Below the pieces are notes generated by a model that was not told the DNA's origin, did not search any database, and worked only from the letters and a program-made list of their open reading frames with translations. Below, piece after piece: positions 19,690-29,251 of a stretch of DNA of 64,000 nucleotides. The first letter of the stretch is position 1; each line of letters starts with the position of its first letter. The translations under genes were made by a program, and so were the position numbers. The DNA is from Symbiodinium natans (lineage: Eukaryota > Sar > Dinophyceae > Suessiales > Symbiodiniaceae), in contig CAJNDS010002524.1 in the NCBI GenBank assembly GCA_905221605.1, positions 1,164,134-1,228,133 on the forward strand, read 5' to 3'.

Positions 19690-19871
19690 CCTATAGGGGT
19701 CGGAAGAATTACTGGTGTCTATAGGGGTCGGAAGAGTTACCAATTGAATCACACTCGAACAACCCCGAAAACCCTCTCCCTAAACCCTAAACCCTAAACC
19801 CTAAACCCTAAACCCTAAACCCTAAACCCTAAACCCTAAACCCTAATTATAATTATTCAGGCCCCTATGCC
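19690..19871. repeat. Family J element, 5' end doubled, CCCTAAA array inside
   Basis: The start CTATAGGGGTCGGAAGA occurs twice in tandem (19692 and 19720), followed by a CCCTAAA array (19785-19848) and the element's end ATTCAGGCCCCTATG. Confidence 0.7.
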
Positions 19872-19955
19872 ATCGGCCCGGGTCAACTCGAGCCTCTACA
19901 AAATAATGCAAGAGTCAGTAAACCCTGAACCTTTAGAGGCCTCTCCTGCTTGGAG

Positions 19956-20024
19956 GGTTTAGGGTTTAGGGTTTAGGGTTTAGGGTTTAGGGTTTAGGGT
20001 TTAGGGTTTAGGGTTTAGGGCTGG
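19956..20024. repeat. Interstitial TTTAGGG array
   Basis: Nine to ten clean units, 28 bp upstream of a family A element. Confidence 0.9.
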
Positions 20025-20051
20025 TTGCAAAGGGTTTAGGGTTTAGGGCTA

Positions 20052-20184
20052 CTTGGAGGTTTCAGGGCACGTAGAACCCTAATTTTTCCTGTACTTATAC
20101 GTAAGCCCCCCAAGTCCCCTAAGTCCTCTAAGTAGGTTATACGTAGACTTACATTGGGGTTCTAAGTGCCCATGAACCTCCTAG
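20052..20184. repeat. Family A fold-back element (long form)
   Basis: Left arm CTTGGAGGTTTCAGGGCAC, right arm GTGCCCATGAACCTCCTAG, with the central CCCCCAAGTCCCCTAAGTCC of the long subfamily. Confidence 0.85.
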
Positions 20185-20242
20185 CAGAGGCCCCCCGAAC
20201 CCTTAAAGCCTGAGACCCTCACCCCCTGTGCGCGCGCGCGGG

Positions 20243-20388
20243 CGCGGCAGTTGTGAGAGCCGAAGCCCACAAGAACCTGACACGGCTTAATCAGCACGAT
20301 GGGATTTCGCAGTCCTGCACCTGGTACCCCCAAATCCTGCACAAGATCATGACGGAGCGAATGGACTTAGCAGCCCAGTACGTACTTT
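20243..20388 (+). CDS. Unassigned exon
   Basis: Follows GCGCGGCAG and reads VVRAEAHKNLTRLNQHDG, ISQSCTWYPQILHKIMTER and MDLAAQYVL before a stop. Good protein-like composition; no known domain. Confidence 0.4.
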
Positions 20389-20472
20389 GAGGGCCCCCGC
20401 AAGAATGAAAGTTCATGAGTGGATGAATGCGTGGCAGCAGCGAAGAACAGTTGCAGGATTTGGTGCTGCACA

Positions 20473-20667
20473 CTTGGAGATTCATGGGCACATATAAACA
20501 GGGTTATATAAGCACCCCTAAATAGGCTTAGAACCATAGTTACCTTACTTGTATCCCGACTGATAAAGCACAAGGAAAGCGTCACCCTAAAGCCTAAACC
20601 CTAAACCCCAAACCCTAATCCCTAAACCCTAAACCCTACTTCCAAGTACCCCAAATGAACCTCCAAG
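20473..20667. repeat. Family A fold-back element interrupted by CCCTAAA units
   Basis: Left arm CTTGGAGATTCATGGGCAC, right arm TACCCCAAATGAACCTCCAAG. A degenerate CCCTAAA patch (20583-20637) sits in the right half. The reading frame MKVHEWMNAWQQRRTVAGF (20416-20472) runs into the left end, suggesting an exon boundary there. Confidence 0.75.
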
Positions 20668-20810
20668 CAAGGTTTGTTTGTGAGATCTCCCCCAGAACTC
20701 GAGAACTGTTGTGTGGAATGGGTGTGCGCAGACAACCGTGGAGCAGCCGGCTGCCGAGGTTTACGGTTTAGGGGAGTTTAGGGTTCAGGGGTGTAGGGGT
20801 TAGGTTGGGA

Positions 20811-20908
20811 TCTTCCCCCAAAAAACTCGCAGTCCTTAAAAAGGGATTATAATGGGGGGGCTCTAGAATCCATAAGAAGGGCTGTTTGTTTAAGCATCCC
20901 AAGGTTCA
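20811..20908. repeat. Family H hairpin element
   Basis: GGGATCTTCCCCC...CAGTCCTTAAAAAGGGATTATAATGGGGGG matches the left arm and loop of the family; the right arm ends AAGCATCCC. Confidence 0.7.
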
Positions 20909-21296
20909 GGCTAAGGCCTGCAAGTTTGGGGTAGTTCACTTTTTGCCTATATCATAGGGAATACCAGGGATTGTTGGGTCAACTCTTTGGCTCCTCATAT
21001 GACGCTGACTAGCCAAACTGGTCGCTGAAGGGTTTGGCACGGGGTTGGAGGGTGTTCTTTGTGAGGACCTTGGAGACTTGGAGATGCTTCAGAATGCTTC
21101 CAAGTAAGAACCACAACTATGCGGCATTGTTGATCCTACCCCAAACCCTAAACCCTAAACCCTTTCCCCTAAACCCTAAACCCTAAACCCTTACGTGCTA
21201 TCCAGAATGGCTGCAACTGCGGGGCTCGCGCGGCGATTCCGCTAGCTTGACAGAAAGGCGAGAGCTCGAAGAAGGATGCTTCTGGACCCATGTTCA

Positions 21297-21367
21297 AGGT
21301 TTAGGGTTTAGGGTTTAGGGTTTAGGGTTTAGGGTTTAGGGTTTAGGGTTTAGGGTTTAGGGTTTAG
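21297..21367. repeat. Interstitial TTTAGGG array
   Basis: About ten clean units. Confidence 0.9.
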
Positions 21368-21414
21368 GGGTTGTGCTGGTACCCTGACTGAACCCTAAAC
21401 CCTGCTTGAAGGTT

Positions 21415-21507
21415 CATGGGATACTTCTAAGTAGGGTTATGAGTACCCTACATCGGAGTATCACCATAGCTACCCCACTCACAACCCTACTTAACAGTAC
21501 CCAAATG
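21415..21507. repeat. Family A fold-back element (short form)
   Basis: Left arm CTTGAAGGTTCATGGGATAC with AAGTAGGGTTATGAGTACCC; centre ACCATAGCTACCCC; right arm truncated at GTACCCAAATGAG. Confidence 0.75.
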
Positions 21508-21813
21508 AGTAAATCGAAGTGGAAAGCCCCGGGACTCCCCTGGGTTGCACACTGAGTACGAGCGACCGACATTCAGGGTTTAGGGTCTACCTGGCACTGT
21601 CCTTTGTAGCAAGCCCTGCTTGCAAACTCTGTGGTTGAGGAGAAGAACAAGAATGCGAAGAGCGATATTTTTCATAATTGCAACAAGAAGAATGAGCCCC
21701 CTAAAATACATCGCCACAAGTCGCCACAAGCCTAAGCAAAGTAAGAGAACAGTAGCAATGACGATAACAAGATCAAGCGACAAGAAAACAACCCCTGTGT
21801 TGGGCCCGGATTA

Positions 21814-21999
21814 CAGCTCACGCGCTCTACGACGTTCTCCACCCGCAAATCCCCAGCACCCTCCCTTAACCCCGAACCCCGTGGTGGTCACTGTGGCGGT
21901 CCCGTGTTCTGCCGCCTTGGGCAGGACCAAATTTCCGCACGAAGATTGGACCCTGAAGAAGCCTTTGGCCCCAGTGAGCTGTTCTCGCTGGGATCGTGA
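21814..21999 (+). CDS. Possible exon, about 60 codons
   Basis: After GATTACAG one frame reads LTRSTTFSTRKSPAPSLNPE, then GGPVFCRLGQDQISARRLD and PEEAFGPSELFSLGS before a stop. Another overlapping plus frame of 167 codons runs 21620-22123; neither is certain. Confidence 0.3.
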   Translation, partial: QLTRSTTFSTRKSPAPSLNPEPRGGHCGGPVFCRLGQDQISARRLDPEEAFGPSELFSLGS

Positions 22000-22230
22000 T
22001 CGGGGGGTTTCGGGAGCAGACCTAGAACAACCCATAACAAGTTTTGTTGCATTGCTAGTGTGGCTGCTAAGTAGTGTCATTATCATTGCTATTATTCGTG
22101 TTATTGCGTTGTTGTTGTCTTAATGTTACTCTTCTTTGTCTATAGCTATGACGGCTGGTGCACGAGCATTTCGTTATGTTATGCCTAGGCTTCTGTTACT
22201 TAATTGTGGCGCTGGTTCAAGTCGAGAGTC

Positions 22231-22364
22231 GAGACCTTCCACCCTAAACCCTAAACCCTAAACCCTAAACCCTAAACCCTAAACCCTAAACCCAGGAGGG
22301 AAAAAAAACCCTAAACCCTCAACCCTAAACCCTAAACCCTAAACCCTTTAAGACCTTCCACCCT
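22231..22364. repeat. CCCTAAA arrays between duplicated flanks
   Basis: The 14-mer AGACCTTCCACCCT occurs at 22232-22245 and 22351-22364 on either side of two CCCTAAA arrays (22239-22293 and 22308-22346). Confidence 0.85.
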
Positions 22365-22598
22365 TTAAGACCTATGGAAGAACCCAAACACCCCCCAAGA
22401 CAGATGTACGCCCTTGAGCCCTCAAGCCCTTGTCTCCAAGCCCTGAACCCGAAAAAGCCCTGAACCCTAAGCCCCTAAGCCCCCAACTAGGTCAGTTTTT
22501 TGGGCATTTTGTTGTTTTCCTTATTTGGGTTTTTCAAGGAACCCTACATATAAACATTTTTCAGAGCGCTTAACGGCCAACCCAGCCAAGCACTGAAG

Positions 22599-22676
22599 TT
22601 TAGGGTTTAGGGTTTAGGGTTTAGGGTTTAGGGTTTAGGTTTTAGGGTTTAGGGTTTAGGGTTTAGGGTTTAGGGT
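22599..22676. repeat. Interstitial TTTAGGG array
   Basis: Eleven units. The interval 22680-23265 that follows is telomere-like variants and short unique DNA without a gene. Confidence 0.9.
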
Positions 22677-23265
22677 TCCGATCTTGCCCCCAGGTTCTTG
22701 TCCCGGTACAACTCCTCAGAGCCAGGATCCTGGTCACTTGTTTTCAGGTTTTGACTCAGGCAGGGTTTAGGGGTTAGGGTTTGGTTTAGGGTTTGGGGTT
22801 TGGGGTTTAGGGTTTAGGGTTTAGGGTTTAGGGCTATAACCTTATGTTTAGGGTTAAGGGGTTTAGGGAATTAGGGGTTTAAGGGAAGCCCCTTTTCTCG
22901 TAGATCACTGGATTTACCTCGCAGTGCCCTTCTGCCCAACGGAGCTTCCCTGGTTGATTTGGGGGTTTACGAAATTAGGGGACCCCCGAAATAGACCCCC
23001 CAATAGTAGGATTCCCTCATAATGAGGGCCCCAATAAAGTACACCCTAGACCCTAAACGGTTTAGGGTTTAGGGTTTAGGGTTCAAACAGAGCCAGTTGC
23101 CAGTTGCAAAAGGGTTCAAACGGAGAAGGATGTAAACCCCAAGCCCTAAACCCGAATCCTAAACCCGAAACCCTAAACCCCTAATCCCCACGCACACCTC
23201 TGAGATGCCAAGCTTGAACCTGTGCCCCAACATCCTTGCTCACCTTCCCTGATGCTTGCAGACTT

Positions 23266-23434
23266 CTTGGAGGTTCATGGGTGCGTAGAACCCCAATAAT
23301 AATTTCGGAAGTCTACAGATAACCTACTTAGGGGACTTAGGGGGGCTAAACCCTAAACCCTGAACCCTAAACCCTCAACCCACCTGAAACCGAACACTCA
23401 TCATTGGGGTCACAAGTACCTCGAACCTCCCAGT
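23266..23434. repeat. Family A fold-back element (long form) with a telomere-like insert
   Basis: Left arm CTTGGAGGTTCATGGGTGC; the central GACTTAGGGGGGCT is broken by CCCTAAA/CCCTGAA units (23348-23380); the right part continues TCATTGGGGTCACAAGTACC. Confidence 0.8.
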
Positions 23435-23704
23435 TAGGTCGAAGCTGGCTTGGCTGTTGAGGAACCCTAAACCGCCTACCCTAAACCCTAAAATCTAAAC
23501 CCTAAACCCTAAAGCCTTTTTTCGAAGGGTTCAAAGGCCAACCCAGGGCGTGGTTTGGGATCGGGAGATTTCGAGGCTTAAGGGCTTACTCTAGCAGCGC
23601 CCCTTCGAAATTCCGTGAAAACCCCAAACTTGAGGATTTAGGGTTTAGGGAGCTAAATGGGCAACCTAAGCACCTAGGGTTTGGATTTAGGGCTGAACTG
23701 CCCG

Positions 23705-23815
23705 AGCCCACACGTGTGGGAGCAGTGTACGCAAGGCTCTACTCTACTGCCACCACTCCCGCGGGACTTGCGGATGAGGCGAGCGGACATTTGGGTGGAA
23801 TCGACACCCTATAAA
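23705..23815 (+). CDS. Possible exon
   Basis: Reads LPEPTRVGAVYARLYSTATT then PAGLADEASGHLGGIDTL before a stop at the start of CCCTAAA repeats. Confidence 0.35.
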
Positions 23816-23929
23816 CCCTAAACCCTAACCCCTAAACCCTAAACCCTAAACCCTAACCCCTAAACCCTAAACCCTAAACCCTAAAACCTAAACCCTACCC
23901 CACCACGAGCTGGGAAACTGTTGAGTCTA

Positions 23930-24046
23930 CTTGGTGGCTCATGGGCGCATATAAGTAGGGTTGGAAGTACCCGAAATGCGGTTATAACCATAGTCACCCT
24001 ACCTGAGTATAACCCTCCTTAGAAGTACCTGTAATGAACCTTCAAG
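23930..24046. repeat. Family A fold-back element (short form)
   Basis: Left arm CTTGGTGGCTCATGGGCGC, right arm GTACCTGTAATGAACCTTCAAG, centre ACCATAGTCACCC. A degenerate right end (AATGAAGCTTCAAG) follows at 24097-24110. Confidence 0.8.
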
Positions 24047-24251
24047 TAGGGTTTTGGCTTTCCCTTCTTTTTGTAACCCGACTTACAAATATCCCAAATG
24101 AAGCTTCAAGTCGGGCTTTGGGGGTTTCCTTGTTCTAGATCCACTTCAACTTCACTCCAGTTGAAGCCTTCGCGCTGCCCTGTGCCCGGGTTTTGCATTG
24201 AGGGTTTAGGATTTAAGTGTTCAGGATTTAGGGTTTAGGGCCAGGGTGTTT

Positions 24252-24395
24252 TTTTCCTATTCACGGGAGTTGTCAAAGCACGCGTTGCAGAGGCCACCTC
24301 TTTGGCAGTTTCAGGGATTCCGCGTGAGGAGTCAGGGGCGATGATAAGACCCAGCAATCGGCTTGGCAGAAAGCAGAAGGTGCCCCCGGATTGAT
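24252..24395 (+). CDS. Unassigned exon, 47 codons
   Basis: Reads LFTGVVKARVAEATSLAVSG, IPREESGAMIRPSNRLGRK and QKVPPD before a stop. The best-looking isolated frame between 23 and 26 kb. Function unknown. Confidence 0.45.
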
Positions 24396-24461
24396 ATACC
24401 ACAAAATACCCTCATCCTTCAAACGGGAACCCCAACAGGGTAGCCTAATTTTCGGACAGCC

Positions 24462-24560
24462 CCTTACTTAGCTGAGTGAGTACACTTTACACTTTTTTGG
24501 ATAGTATTAGAACTGAAAGGGTGCACTTTTTGGGGGCCGATGAACTCAGCAACTAAGGCC
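24462..24560. repeat. Family I inverted-repeat element
   Basis: Left end TTACTTAGCTGAGTGAGTAC, right end GATGAACTCAGCAACTAAG, with GCCCC on both sides as a probable target duplication. Confidence 0.8.
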
Positions 24561-24660
24561 CCGTTTGCTGAGCCTAACTCTCCAGGGTCAGCCAGGGGTT
24601 CATGACGAGCTTCATTTCAGGGAACCTTCAGACGACCAACCCCGAAAAAAGAATTTGCGT

Positions 24661-24770
24661 GAAGGTTCATGGGTACCTAGAAGTAGGGTTCTAAGTACCC
24701 TGAATAGGCTTATCATCCATAGTTACCCCTACTTATAACCAGACTTATTACGTACCCATGAACCTCCAAG
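24661..24770. repeat. Family A fold-back element (short form)
   Basis: GAAGGTTCATGGGTACC against GTACCCATGAACCTCCAAG, a near-perfect inverted repeat, with the central CATAGTTACCCC. Confidence 0.9.
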
Positions 24771-25113
24771 TAGGCCAACGGCCCACGCTGCAGCCCCCAC
24801 ACGGCCACCCAAAGCCCAGAATTCGAAACCCAATCCTGCTGTAAGCCTGTCGATGTCAGCATACATGTGGCGGGATGGTGTTAAGTAACTTAGTTCTAGC
24901 AGATGAAGTTACCATAGCTTACTGTATATCTGCAGTTACGATGGCCGGGCTCACGCCGTCTACCGGATAAGGCCCTAGCCTAAAAGCTAAGCCTAAACCT
25001 CAAGCCTAAACCCTAGACCCAACCCTAAACCCAAAAAGGTACCCTTTCCGAGAATGGCGCTTCTTAACTAGCTTCCCAAAAACAACCAGTTTGCCTTAAT
25101 TGAGGACTACGTA

Positions 25114-25223
25114 CCTGAAGGTTCATTAGGGTACTTGCAAGTAGGGCTATAAGTACCGTGAACAAGGTTATGACAATAGCTATGTTGCTCCTAAACCGAC
25201 TTATAAGTACCCAAATGAACCTC
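25114..25223. repeat. Family A fold-back element (short form)
   Basis: CTGAAGGTTCATTAGGGTAC against GTACCCAAATGAACCTCC. Confidence 0.85.
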
Positions 25224-25282
25224 CTAAACCCTGAACTCGCAGATTTCTGCGTCGCCTAAAGCACATTGCAGTGCCCAGAAAA

Positions 25283-25461
25283 TTGGAGGTTCATTTGGGG
25301 TACTCAAAGGTAGGTTTTAGGGTTTAAAACTCTTAGTAGCGCAAGGGGAAAGGGAAGGTATCCATGGCTATACCCTTCTTTAGGATGCTGAGAATCCTAC
25401 TCGTAAGTACCCTAATGAACCACCCTAAACCCTAAACCCTAAACCCTAATGAACCTTCAAG
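25283..25461. repeat. Family A element split by CCCTAAA with duplicated CCTAATGAACC
   Basis: The right arm is present twice, as CCTAATGAACC at 25411-25421 and 25445-25455, with CCCTAAA units between. Only the second copy continues to TTCAAG, the element's end. Confidence 0.8.
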
Positions 25462-25464
25462 CAG

Positions 25465-25548
25465 ACATTCATCGCTGCGGCATGGACCAGGTTTTCCTCC
25501 TCCCGGTGATGAATTGCGGCGGCTACCTGCGCAAGCTGGTCGGGGACC
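25465..25548 (+). CDS. Possible exon
   Basis: Directly after the family A right end; one frame reads DIHRCGMDQVFLLPVMNCG then GYLRKLVGDL. Short but protein-like. Confidence 0.35.
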
Positions 25549-25933
25549 TTAAACCTTAAACCCTAATAGTCCCCCGTTAAGAAGCTTGTGACTTTTAGGG
25601 TTTAGGGTTTAGGGCTTTGGTTCACGTGGTCAGTTCTCTAATAAAATCGTACGGGGGGGCCGCCTGATAGCAGCAACCCCAACAGGGACCATAACGTAGA
25701 GCAGTGACTTACGTGGTCTTAAACGGCACGACAACTCATGCCGGCTGTACCTAAAGTATTTTGAAAATGTGTGTTTCCGATTTAGGGGTACCTTATTGGG
25801 ATCCTTTTCTTTGAGGTCTACTTTAAGGGTCACCTATTTTCGTAAACTCCCAAATGCTTTTTGAATTAATTATTAGTGTCCCCTAGTCCTTATATAATCC
25901 TTATGAAGCCGTCACAGTTGATCGACATAGCTG

Positions 25934-26037
25934 GGATGTTCCCCGTTATACGAACCAGTCCTTAACAGGCATTATAATGGGGGGGGGGGGGGGGCACTGT
26001 AATCCCTTTTGAGGATTGTTAGTATAAGGGTGAACAT
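25934..26037. repeat. Family H hairpin element with a poly-G loop
   Basis: GGATGTTCCCC...CAGTCCTTAACAGG, then a run of 16 G at the centre, then AGGATTGTTAGTATAAGGGTGAACATC. Confidence 0.8.
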
Positions 26038-26256
26038 CTTTGGGTACCAAACCTACCCTAGCTACATCTAAGGGAGGTCGCAGGGATCCCTTACAAAGAA
26101 AGGATCCCTTGCCTTCATTTAGGGATGGCCTTGGGTCTTTTTTGGGGGTATAAGGGTTCCAAAGTAAAAGTGGGGGGGGGGGGGTTGCCCACAGACTTTT
26201 GGGGTAAAGTAGACGGCTTTGCGGTCTACTTCCCTCTCCACAAAATACGAAGGTTC

Positions 26257-26352
26257 ACCTCGGACTTTCTTTACCTACAGCTTCATTGGTTATAATTACC
26301 TACGAATTAAGGGGTACTTGCTACTAAGCTGTAGGTAATCGAGTCCCAGGCA
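26257..26352. repeat. Family M inverted-repeat element
   Basis: Left end ACCTCGGACTTTCTTTACCTACAGC, right end GCTGTAGGTAATCGAGTCCCAGG. Other copies: 37971-38060 and 59888-60065. Confidence 0.8.
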
Positions 26353-26561
26353 GGGTTTCGGGCCTTCGTGGTTGGGAATTTTCGCTGGGCCCCGGCACCT
26401 TAGTTTCAGAAGTTTAGTCCCTAAGCCTCAGAAATCACGAAAGGGAATGGGCTGTAGGTACGTAGCCAGCAGTTCCTGTGGGCAACTCCTGTATTCAGAA
26501 CATACGGGGCATAATTATCCCAGTACTGGGTTAGAAGTGCTTGGACTGTGCCTCTTAGAGA

Positions 26562-26565
26562 GGGT

Positions 26566-26611
<46 letters not shown>

Positions 26612-26613
26612 CT
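26562..26613. repeat. Poly-G tract (about 50 G)
   Basis: The longest near-pure G run in the first half of the window. The poly-glycine frame across it is an artefact. Confidence 0.95.
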
Positions 26614-26792
26614 GAAACTGGGGGGGTTGGAATTTCTCAGTTCAGTTAGGGCTCGGACTTTCTCTGCTGCGCGTTGCTGTGCAGCTTTCACACCAGTCTC
26701 TCTCTCTCCCTCTCTCCCTAGACCCTAAACCCCAAACCCTAAACCCCAAGCCCTAAACCCTAAACCCCAAACCTGGAAGTTCATGTTTGAAG

Positions 26793-26865
26793 CCTGCTGG
26801 AGGCCGCGACGGTGATGTGGATTAGCAGCGGCAGCACGAAATCGGTCATCCATCAGGATGGTCAG
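26793..26865 (+). CDS. JmjC/cupin-type dioxygenase exon (MWISSGSTKSVIHQD)
   Basis: Reads LLEAATVMWISSGSTKSVIH then QDGQ. The pattern W-S-S-G-S-T-K-S-V-x-H-x-D is that of JmjC/cupin-8 Fe(II)/2-oxoglutarate enzymes, the His and Asp being the expected metal ligands. The exon ends at a GA donor (CAG|GACAAG), and splicing to 27321 gives GQDNIHCMFAGQK, which restores the family's 'DN..C...G.K' segment. Other exons of the gene were not found with confidence. Confidence 0.7.
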
Positions 26866-27002
26866 GACAAGTTAGGGTTTAGGGTTTAGGGTTTAGGGTT
26901 TAGGGTTTAGGGAGCTGCAGTTCTACGGAAGGGCAAAGCGAGGGCTTAAGGTTTACAAATTTAGGGTTTAGGGTTTACAGTTTACGGTTTACGGTTTACG
27001 GT

Positions 27003-27038
27003 TTAGGGTTTAGGGTTTAGGGTTTAGGGTTTAGGGTG
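27003..27038. repeat. Interstitial TTTAGGG array and GA microsatellite
   Basis: Five TTTAGGG units followed by (GA)n at 27039-27055, inside the JmjC-type intron. Confidence 0.8.
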
Positions 27039-27091
27039 GAGAGAGAGAGAGAGAGAAAGGCCAGCACTAGAGATGTTAAAATCCATCGCAG

Positions 27092-27188
27092 GAGCTGAGT
27101 GGGCACACTTTGCACTTTGCGGGGTACTGTAATCTCCTATAGAACTGAAGGTGTACACTTTTTTGGGGCCTACGAGCTCAGCAACTAA
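27092..27188. repeat. Family I element
   Basis: GCTGAGTGGGCACACTTTGCAC at the left and CTCAGCAACTAAG at the right; abuts a 5'-truncated family J copy (27189-27285). Both lie inside the JmjC-type intron 26866-27320. Confidence 0.75.
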
Positions 27189-27320
27189 GAGTTACTAATG
27201 GTATTCCCTCATGGTCCTTTTACAACTATACCATCATAACCCCCCAAAACAGCCCTATTCTGATTGTATAGGCCCCTATATCAGAAGCATGCCTCCAGCG
27301 CTCGGCACTTAGCTGCACAG

Positions 27321-27353
27321 GACAACATCCACTGCATGTTTGCTGGCCAGAAG
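27321..27353 (+). CDS. JmjC/cupin-type exon DNIHCMFAGQK
   Basis: An 11-codon exon that opens after GCACAG and closes at a GC donor (AAG|GCCGGC). GACA is found at both ends of the intron before it (26866 and 27321), like the duplications at element-derived introns elsewhere here. A later stretch (27487-27537, VCTIEVCDVKSWIWGKN) could be a further exon. Confidence 0.65.
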
Positions 27354-27802
27354 GCCGGCAGATGCCAAGCAGCAGTCTGCGCTTGCAATGCAAGGCTTCC
27401 AGGTCACCCTAAACCCTAAACCCCAAACCCTAAGCCCCAAGCCCTAAGCCCTAAGCCCTAAACCCTAAACGTAAACCCTAGGTCTGCACCATCGAGGTAT
27501 GTGACGTCAAGTCATGGATTTGGGGCAAAAACTTCTGACAGCTTCCGGTGCTTTGAGATTGTTGTGCAGTTTAGGGCCGAGGTGCTTTATGCACCCCTAA
27601 ACCGTACCCAACCTGCCAGCAAATGCTGGCTTCAGGGTTGCTTCTACCAGAACCAGTAAGGTAACCTATCCGCTGAATGGGCCGGAGCCCTCTAGGACGT
27701 GAGCCGACAGTTGTTGGACATGAATCCGTGCGAAGACCTACGCCACGCATAAATTCTTTGAGCTCACAAGACACCCCAAACCCAGGCAAATGTACCCTGA
27801 GC

Positions 27803-28010
27803 CCAGACCCCTGGGAGGATCCAAAAAGTAGATCCCCACAAGGTTCCTTAGAATGGGTACTATTTGAGGGGTCCTACTTGGAGGTTCTGGGTACTTTTCC
27901 CCCCAAGTAAGACTGTACTTATAAGCCCCCGAAGTCCCCGAAGTTAAGAACTGGTGGTATTTTGGGGGCTCTACTTTTTGCATCCTCCCAGGGGTCTGGG
28001 AGACTGTACC
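27803..28010. repeat. Family N inverted-repeat element with a nested family A half
   Basis: CCCAGACCCCTGGGAGGATCC...AAAAGTAG is answered by CTACTTTTTGCATCC and TCCCAGGGGTCTGGG. The interior holds CTTGGAGGTTCTGGGTAC and GCCCCCGAAGTCCCC, half of a long-form family A element (27880-27947). The other copy, 32769-32885, lacks it. Confidence 0.85.
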
Positions 28011-28110
28011 ACCTTTCCAGCGCCGGGCAGGATTGGATTCTGTGGGAGTCGTCCGCCCCCATCAGAAAGAGGCTTCTTGGGCGTTCTGGGGTCAACCTTC
28101 GTGTTGCAGG
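28011..28110 (+). CDS. Possible exon after the family N element
   Basis: One frame reads LYHLSSAGQDWILWESSAP then IRKRLLGRSGVNLRVA. It could belong to the JmjC-type gene but shows no diagnostic motif. Confidence 0.3.
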
Positions 28111-28312
28111 GTTTGGGGTTAAGGGTTTAGGGTTTGAGGGTTTTAGGGTTTAGGGCTTAGGGCTGCAAGAGACCTGGATGCAAAAAAAGGGCCTAGGGTG
28201 AAAAAATGGTGCTCAGGGCAGCGCTGGGCGGCAAGTTGGCTCGTCGATTTGACCGTGTGAAGTAGATCCTCCATCCTAGGCCTGGGGCCCCGACCATGTA
28301 ACGCAGACAGCA

Positions 28313-28530
28313 GAGAAGCCCGAAAGCCTACCATAGACCCTAAACCCTAAACCCTAAACCCTAAACCCTAAACCCTAAACCCTAAACCCTAAACCCTAAA
28401 CCCTAAACCCTAAACCCTAAACCCTAAACCACCAACCTTTCCGGCTGAGTCTTTAAGGTCAGGGAAGCCCGAAACCCTACCATAGACCCTAAACCCTGAA
28501 ACCAACCTTTCCGGCCGAGTCTTTAAGGCG
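28313..28530. repeat. Tandem duplication carrying CCCTAAA arrays of different length
   Basis: GAAGCCCGAAA.CCTACCATAGACCCTAAA...ACCAACCTTTCCGGC.GAGTCTTTAAGG occurs twice (28313-28462 and about 28464-28530). The array inside is about 14 units in the first copy and about one in the second. Confidence 0.85.
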
Positions 28531-28613
28531 AGGATTGCCAGAAGTTGTTTACAGGCGCCATGTCGTTTTTGGGCAGGCCCCTGGGGTCAAACGTGCGCGA
28601 ACCCTAACCACAT

Positions 28614-28721
28614 TTGGAGGTTCATTCCGGGTACTTATCAGTAGGGCTCGAAGTAGTGTGATGTTGGTGACGACGGCACGTAGTACCCTACTTCTACTGA
28701 GTACCCCAATGAACCTTCAAG
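28614..28721. repeat. Family A fold-back element (short form)
   Basis: TTGGAGGTTCATTCCGGGTAC against GTACCCCAATGAACCTTCAAG. An orphan right end (CCCCAAATGAATCTTCAAG) lies at 28814-28833. Confidence 0.8.
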
Positions 28722-28943
28722 TAGCCTTAAACCCTAAACCTTAAATCCGAAACCCTAAGCCCTAAGCCTAAGCCCTAAACCCTAAACCCTGAACCCTAAA
28801 CCCTACCTATACGTGCCCCAAATGAATCTTCAAGCACTGGTCAACAACCTCTTGGCCCTTCTCCCTTCCCGCAACTGCCACAGACAGCCAGGTCAAGTTC
28901 ACGCGAGCATTTCTACAAGAAAAACAAAATAATAGCATGTGTT

Positions 28944-29090
28944 ATATATATATATATATATACATGTATGTATGTGTATGTACACATATATGTATATGTA
29001 TATGTACATGCTGTGCAAATGTCAATGTCTATGTCTATGTCTATGTCTATGTCTATGTCTATGTCTATGTGTATACATGTGTGTGTTTAT
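28944..29090. repeat. TA-rich and TATGTC microsatellites
   Basis: (TA)n at 28945-28962, TATGTA/TATG runs, then about nine TATGTC hexamers (29019-29072). All local frames are artefacts. Confidence 0.85.
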
Positions 29091-29251
29091 GTGTTTATTT
29101 GCTGATCTATTTTTGTTGTTCATTGTAGTATATATCATACGTCGTACATGGTATATTGCATACTTTCTTTATGTATCATATACATGATCTTGTGCTTTTA
29201 TTGTATTTCCCCAAACAGGAACCGTTTGGGGTCCTCTCCTCAAAAAAAAAA

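Noticed and set aside
26372..26728. 118-codon frame with a poly-Gly stretch
   Set aside because: It depends on a 50-G tract to stay open and shows no motif on either side.
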